Part shown: positions 5,994-6,912 of the stretch, piece by piece
How the letters are laid out: the number at the start of each line of letters is the position of its first letter
Numbering within the stretch: the stretch's first letter is position 1
Origin: DTU063 sp001512695
Lineage (GTDB): Bacteria; Bacillota; Thermosediminibacteria; Thermosediminibacterales; Tepidanaerobacteraceae
DNA length: 6,912 bases
Reading direction: 5' to 3'
NCBI GenBank assembly: GCA_049658265.1
Contig: JBASOM010000102.1
Location: 1-6,912 of the forward strand
Notes under the pieces: model-generated
Told to the model about the DNA's origin: nothing
Databases searched by the model: none
Seen by the model: only the letters and a program-made list of their open reading frames with translations
Made by a program: the position numbers and the translations under genes

Positions 5994-6038
5994 AAAGCCT
6001 TCAGGAACGGTGAAAAATGCTGTCTTCCTGAAGGCTTT
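5994..6038. terminator. Hairpin between convergent genes, probable bidirectional terminator
   Basis: The arms 5994-6007 and 6025-6038 (AAAGCCTTCAGGAA and its complement) pair perfectly over 14 bp with a 17-nt loop. The hairpin lies 7 bases past the prsA stop and 7 bases from the VOC gene stop. T tracts are short on both sides (TTT only), so termination efficiency is uncertain although the position fits. Confidence 0.65.
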
Positions 6039-6045
6039 AACATTG

Positions 6046-6414
6046 TCAATCAATATGTTCGAAGAATTGAATGTTTAATCCGTTGGGGTCTTTAATGTAG
6101 AAAAATTTGATACTGGGATTGGGCTGGAAGGGGCCGCTGTGGATGGGAATGTCTTTTTCTTTGACAAATTCCATCATGTCATCTACGGAATCAACTTCAA
6201 AGCCCAGGGATATGTGATCACCGATATTTACATCCTCTATCGATTCATCTTTTATTAGCTCGACTTTGGTTTCTCCCATTCCCAAAAATGCGATTTCGAC
6301 TCCGGGTCTTGCCTCGTACCTTCTGTCAAGGGTGAGACCCACAATCTCCTGATAGAACTTCAATGACTCTTCCAAGTCCTTGACGGTTATCGTGGCCCAT
6401 AGAAATTTTCTCAT
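6046..6414 (-). CDS. VOC-superfamily (glyoxalase/dioxygenase-like) protein
   Basis: A small single-unit vicinal oxygen chelate protein of 122 residues with the usual two beta-alpha-beta-beta-beta modules: FLWATITVKDLEESLKFY (4-21) opens the first and DHISLGFEVDSVDDMMEFV the second, ending IKDPNGLNIQFFEH. The ATG at 6414 has AAGGAGG 8 bases upstream, so the frame extended to 6447 (11 more residues) is unlikely. Compared with glyoxalase I, the first metal-ligand His is replaced (WATI) and the last ligand Glu appears as Gln (NIQFFE), while the His of DHISL and the Glu of VELIKDE remain. A classical lactoylglutathione lyase is therefore doubtful. The substrate is unknown. The gene is divergent from the antitoxin gene with 47 bases between starts. 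Confidence 0.88.
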   Translation of the reverse strand: MRKFLWATITVKDLEESLKFYQEIVGLTLDRRYEARPGVEIAFLGMGETKVELIKDESIEDVNIGDHISLGFEVDSVDDMMEFVKEKDIPIHSGPFQPNPSIKFFYIKDPNGLNIQFFEHID

Positions 6415-6461
6415 AAAGACAACCTCCTTGTTTAAAATGTAATACAAATGGGGTGATAGAA

Positions 6462-6686
6462 ATGAAAACCGTAAAATTGAGAAGGATGGGAAACAGCTTC
6501 GTTTTTACCGTTCCCAATGAACTTATAGAAAAATACAATTTTAAAGATGGCCAGGAGCTTTATGTTGTTGAAAGCAATAAGGGCTTTACTATAACGCCCT
6601 TCAATCCGGATTTTGAAAAGTGGGCGAAAGCCTTTGATAAAACTAATAGCAAATTCGGAAATAGCTTAAAGGAACTGGCAAAATAG
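6462..6686 (+). CDS. MazE/AbrB-type antitoxin-like DNA-binding protein, no adjacent toxin
   Basis: 74 residues. The N-terminal swapped-hairpin (AbrB/SpoVT) DNA-binding domain covers about 1-46 (KTVKLRRMGNSFVFTVPNEL, then DGQELYVVESNKGFTITP). A charged tail at 47-74 (NPDFEKWAKAFDK..., ending SLKELAK) is of the sort that wraps a toxin partner in MazE-like and Doc-linked antitoxins. The ATG at 6462 has an excellent GGGGTGAT site; a frame opening three codons earlier with GTG at 6453 would overlap that site. No toxin reading frame follows: hairpins, a terminator and an opposing gene occupy the next 230 bases. It may act as a solitary regulator or be the survivor of a lost toxin-antitoxin pair. 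Self-repression at the short divergent promoter region would be typical, but no operator is evident. Confidence 0.88.
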   Translation: MKTVKLRRMGNSFVFTVPNELIEKYNFKDGQELYVVESNKGFTITPFNPDFEKWAKAFDKTNSKFGNSLKELAK

Positions 6687-6714
6687 CCGTTCGATTATAG
6701 GTAAAGGCAATCGG

Positions 6715-6732
6715 AACCGCAAGAGTGCGGTT
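6715..6732 (+). other. Short GC-rich hairpin downstream of the antitoxin gene
   Basis: AACCGCA (6715-6721), loop AGAG, TGCGGTT (6726-6732): a perfect 7-bp stem. A run of six T (6745-6750) follows 12 bases later, too far for a standard terminator. It may be an accessory element ahead of the stronger terminator. Confidence 0.45.
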
Positions 6733-6753
6733 GCCGCAGGTAGAGTTTTTTAT

Positions 6754-6796
6754 ATAATCACCCTACGCGAGGCAAAAGCAGGGTGATTATTTTTTT
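6754..6796 (+). terminator. Rho-independent terminator of the antitoxin transcript
   Basis: ATAATCACCCT (6754-6764) and AGGGTGATTAT (6780-6790) form a perfect 11-bp stem with a 15-nt loop, then six T (6791-6796). It is directional for the plus strand, as the minus-strand side lacks a U tract. Its right arm contains the stop codon of the opposing gene (6787-6789). Confidence 0.9.
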
Positions 6797-6912
6797 GATG
6801 CTTCTAGATTCTCTATCAATTCCTTTATTTCTTCAATCCCCTCTTTTGTCACCGATGATACAAGGAAATAGTCGCCGTTGACCCCGCACAGCTTGAGGTT
6901 CTTTCTTGCCCT
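6787..6912 (-). CDS. C-terminal fragment, possibly a small P-loop GTPase (EutP/PduV-like)
   Basis: The last 41 codons of a minus-strand gene that enters from beyond the window, ending at TAA 6789-6787. The fragment reads RKNLKLCGVNGDYFLVSS, then VTKEGIEEIKELIENLEASKK. The hydrophobic strand followed by SSVTKEGIEEI resembles the last strand (G5-type loop) and final helix of small GTPases; the leading 'K..L...G' pattern resembles EutP/PduV proteins. The P-loop and other GTPase motifs lie outside the window, so the family is a guess while the reading frame itself is convincing. Confidence 0.6.
   Translation of the reverse strand, partial: RARKNLKLCGVNGDYFLVSSVTKEGIEEIKELIENLEASKK

Noticed and set aside
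6326..6538. 70-residue minus-strand open frame overlapping the VOC and antitoxin starts
   Set aside because: It overlaps two better-supported genes, including both of their ribosome binding sites, and resembles no family.
6687..6786. Toxin gene or remnant after the antitoxin
   Set aside because: The stretch is too short, has stop codons in the relevant frames and consists mainly of two hairpins; no Doc, MazF or PIN motif can be read.

Overview
The window looks like a chromosomal segment from a moderately AT-rich, low-GC Gram-positive bacterium of the Clostridia type (Bacillota). The reasons are strong AAGGAGG/GGGGTGAT-type ribosome binding sites, several TTG and GTG starts, a lipoprotein foldase of PrsA type, YczE/YyaS-type membrane proteins and a Firmicutes-style REP-associated transposase. 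I cannot name the species from the sequence alone. Coding is dense and no gene-free stretch exceeds 300 bases.

Layout. Positions 1-36 (minus) hold the first 12 codons of an NAD(P)-binding Rossmann protein that runs out of the window. Next comes asd (aspartate-semialdehyde dehydrogenase, minus, 192-1214) with a clear terminator at 115-142 and a large stem-loop in its upstream region. A REP-associated tyrosine transposase (RAYT, minus, 1411-2175) follows, tightly bracketed by two inverted copies of a short palindromic repeat. Two adjacent, overlapping and clearly duplicated YczE-family membrane protein genes (minus, 2258-2899 and 2896-3540) have a good promoter at 3583-3611. Next is truD (tRNA pseudouridine-13 synthase, minus, 3629-4849). 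On the plus strand is a prsA-like lipoprotein peptidyl-prolyl isomerase (5084-5986), converging on a VOC-family gene (minus, 6046-6414) with a perfect 14-bp hairpin between them. Divergent from the VOC gene is a MazE/AbrB-type antitoxin (plus, 6462-6686) with no toxin beside it, then a terminator. The window ends with the C-terminus of a possible small GTPase (minus, 6787-6912).

How the parts relate. The genes are mostly unrelated housekeeping and accessory functions, not one pathway. What links the middle of the window is a dispersed palindromic repeat whose 13-nt core is ACGAAACGTCCCC. It occurs four times: immediately after the RAYT stop codon, immediately upstream of the RAYT (where it seems to supply the -35 box), in the truD-prsA gap as part of an 82-bp inverted-repeat element, and inside the truD reading frame, where it is translated in frame as about 11 residues. 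This is a REP/RAYT-type system, and the in-frame copy in an essential-type RNA-modification gene is the most unusual thing I see here.
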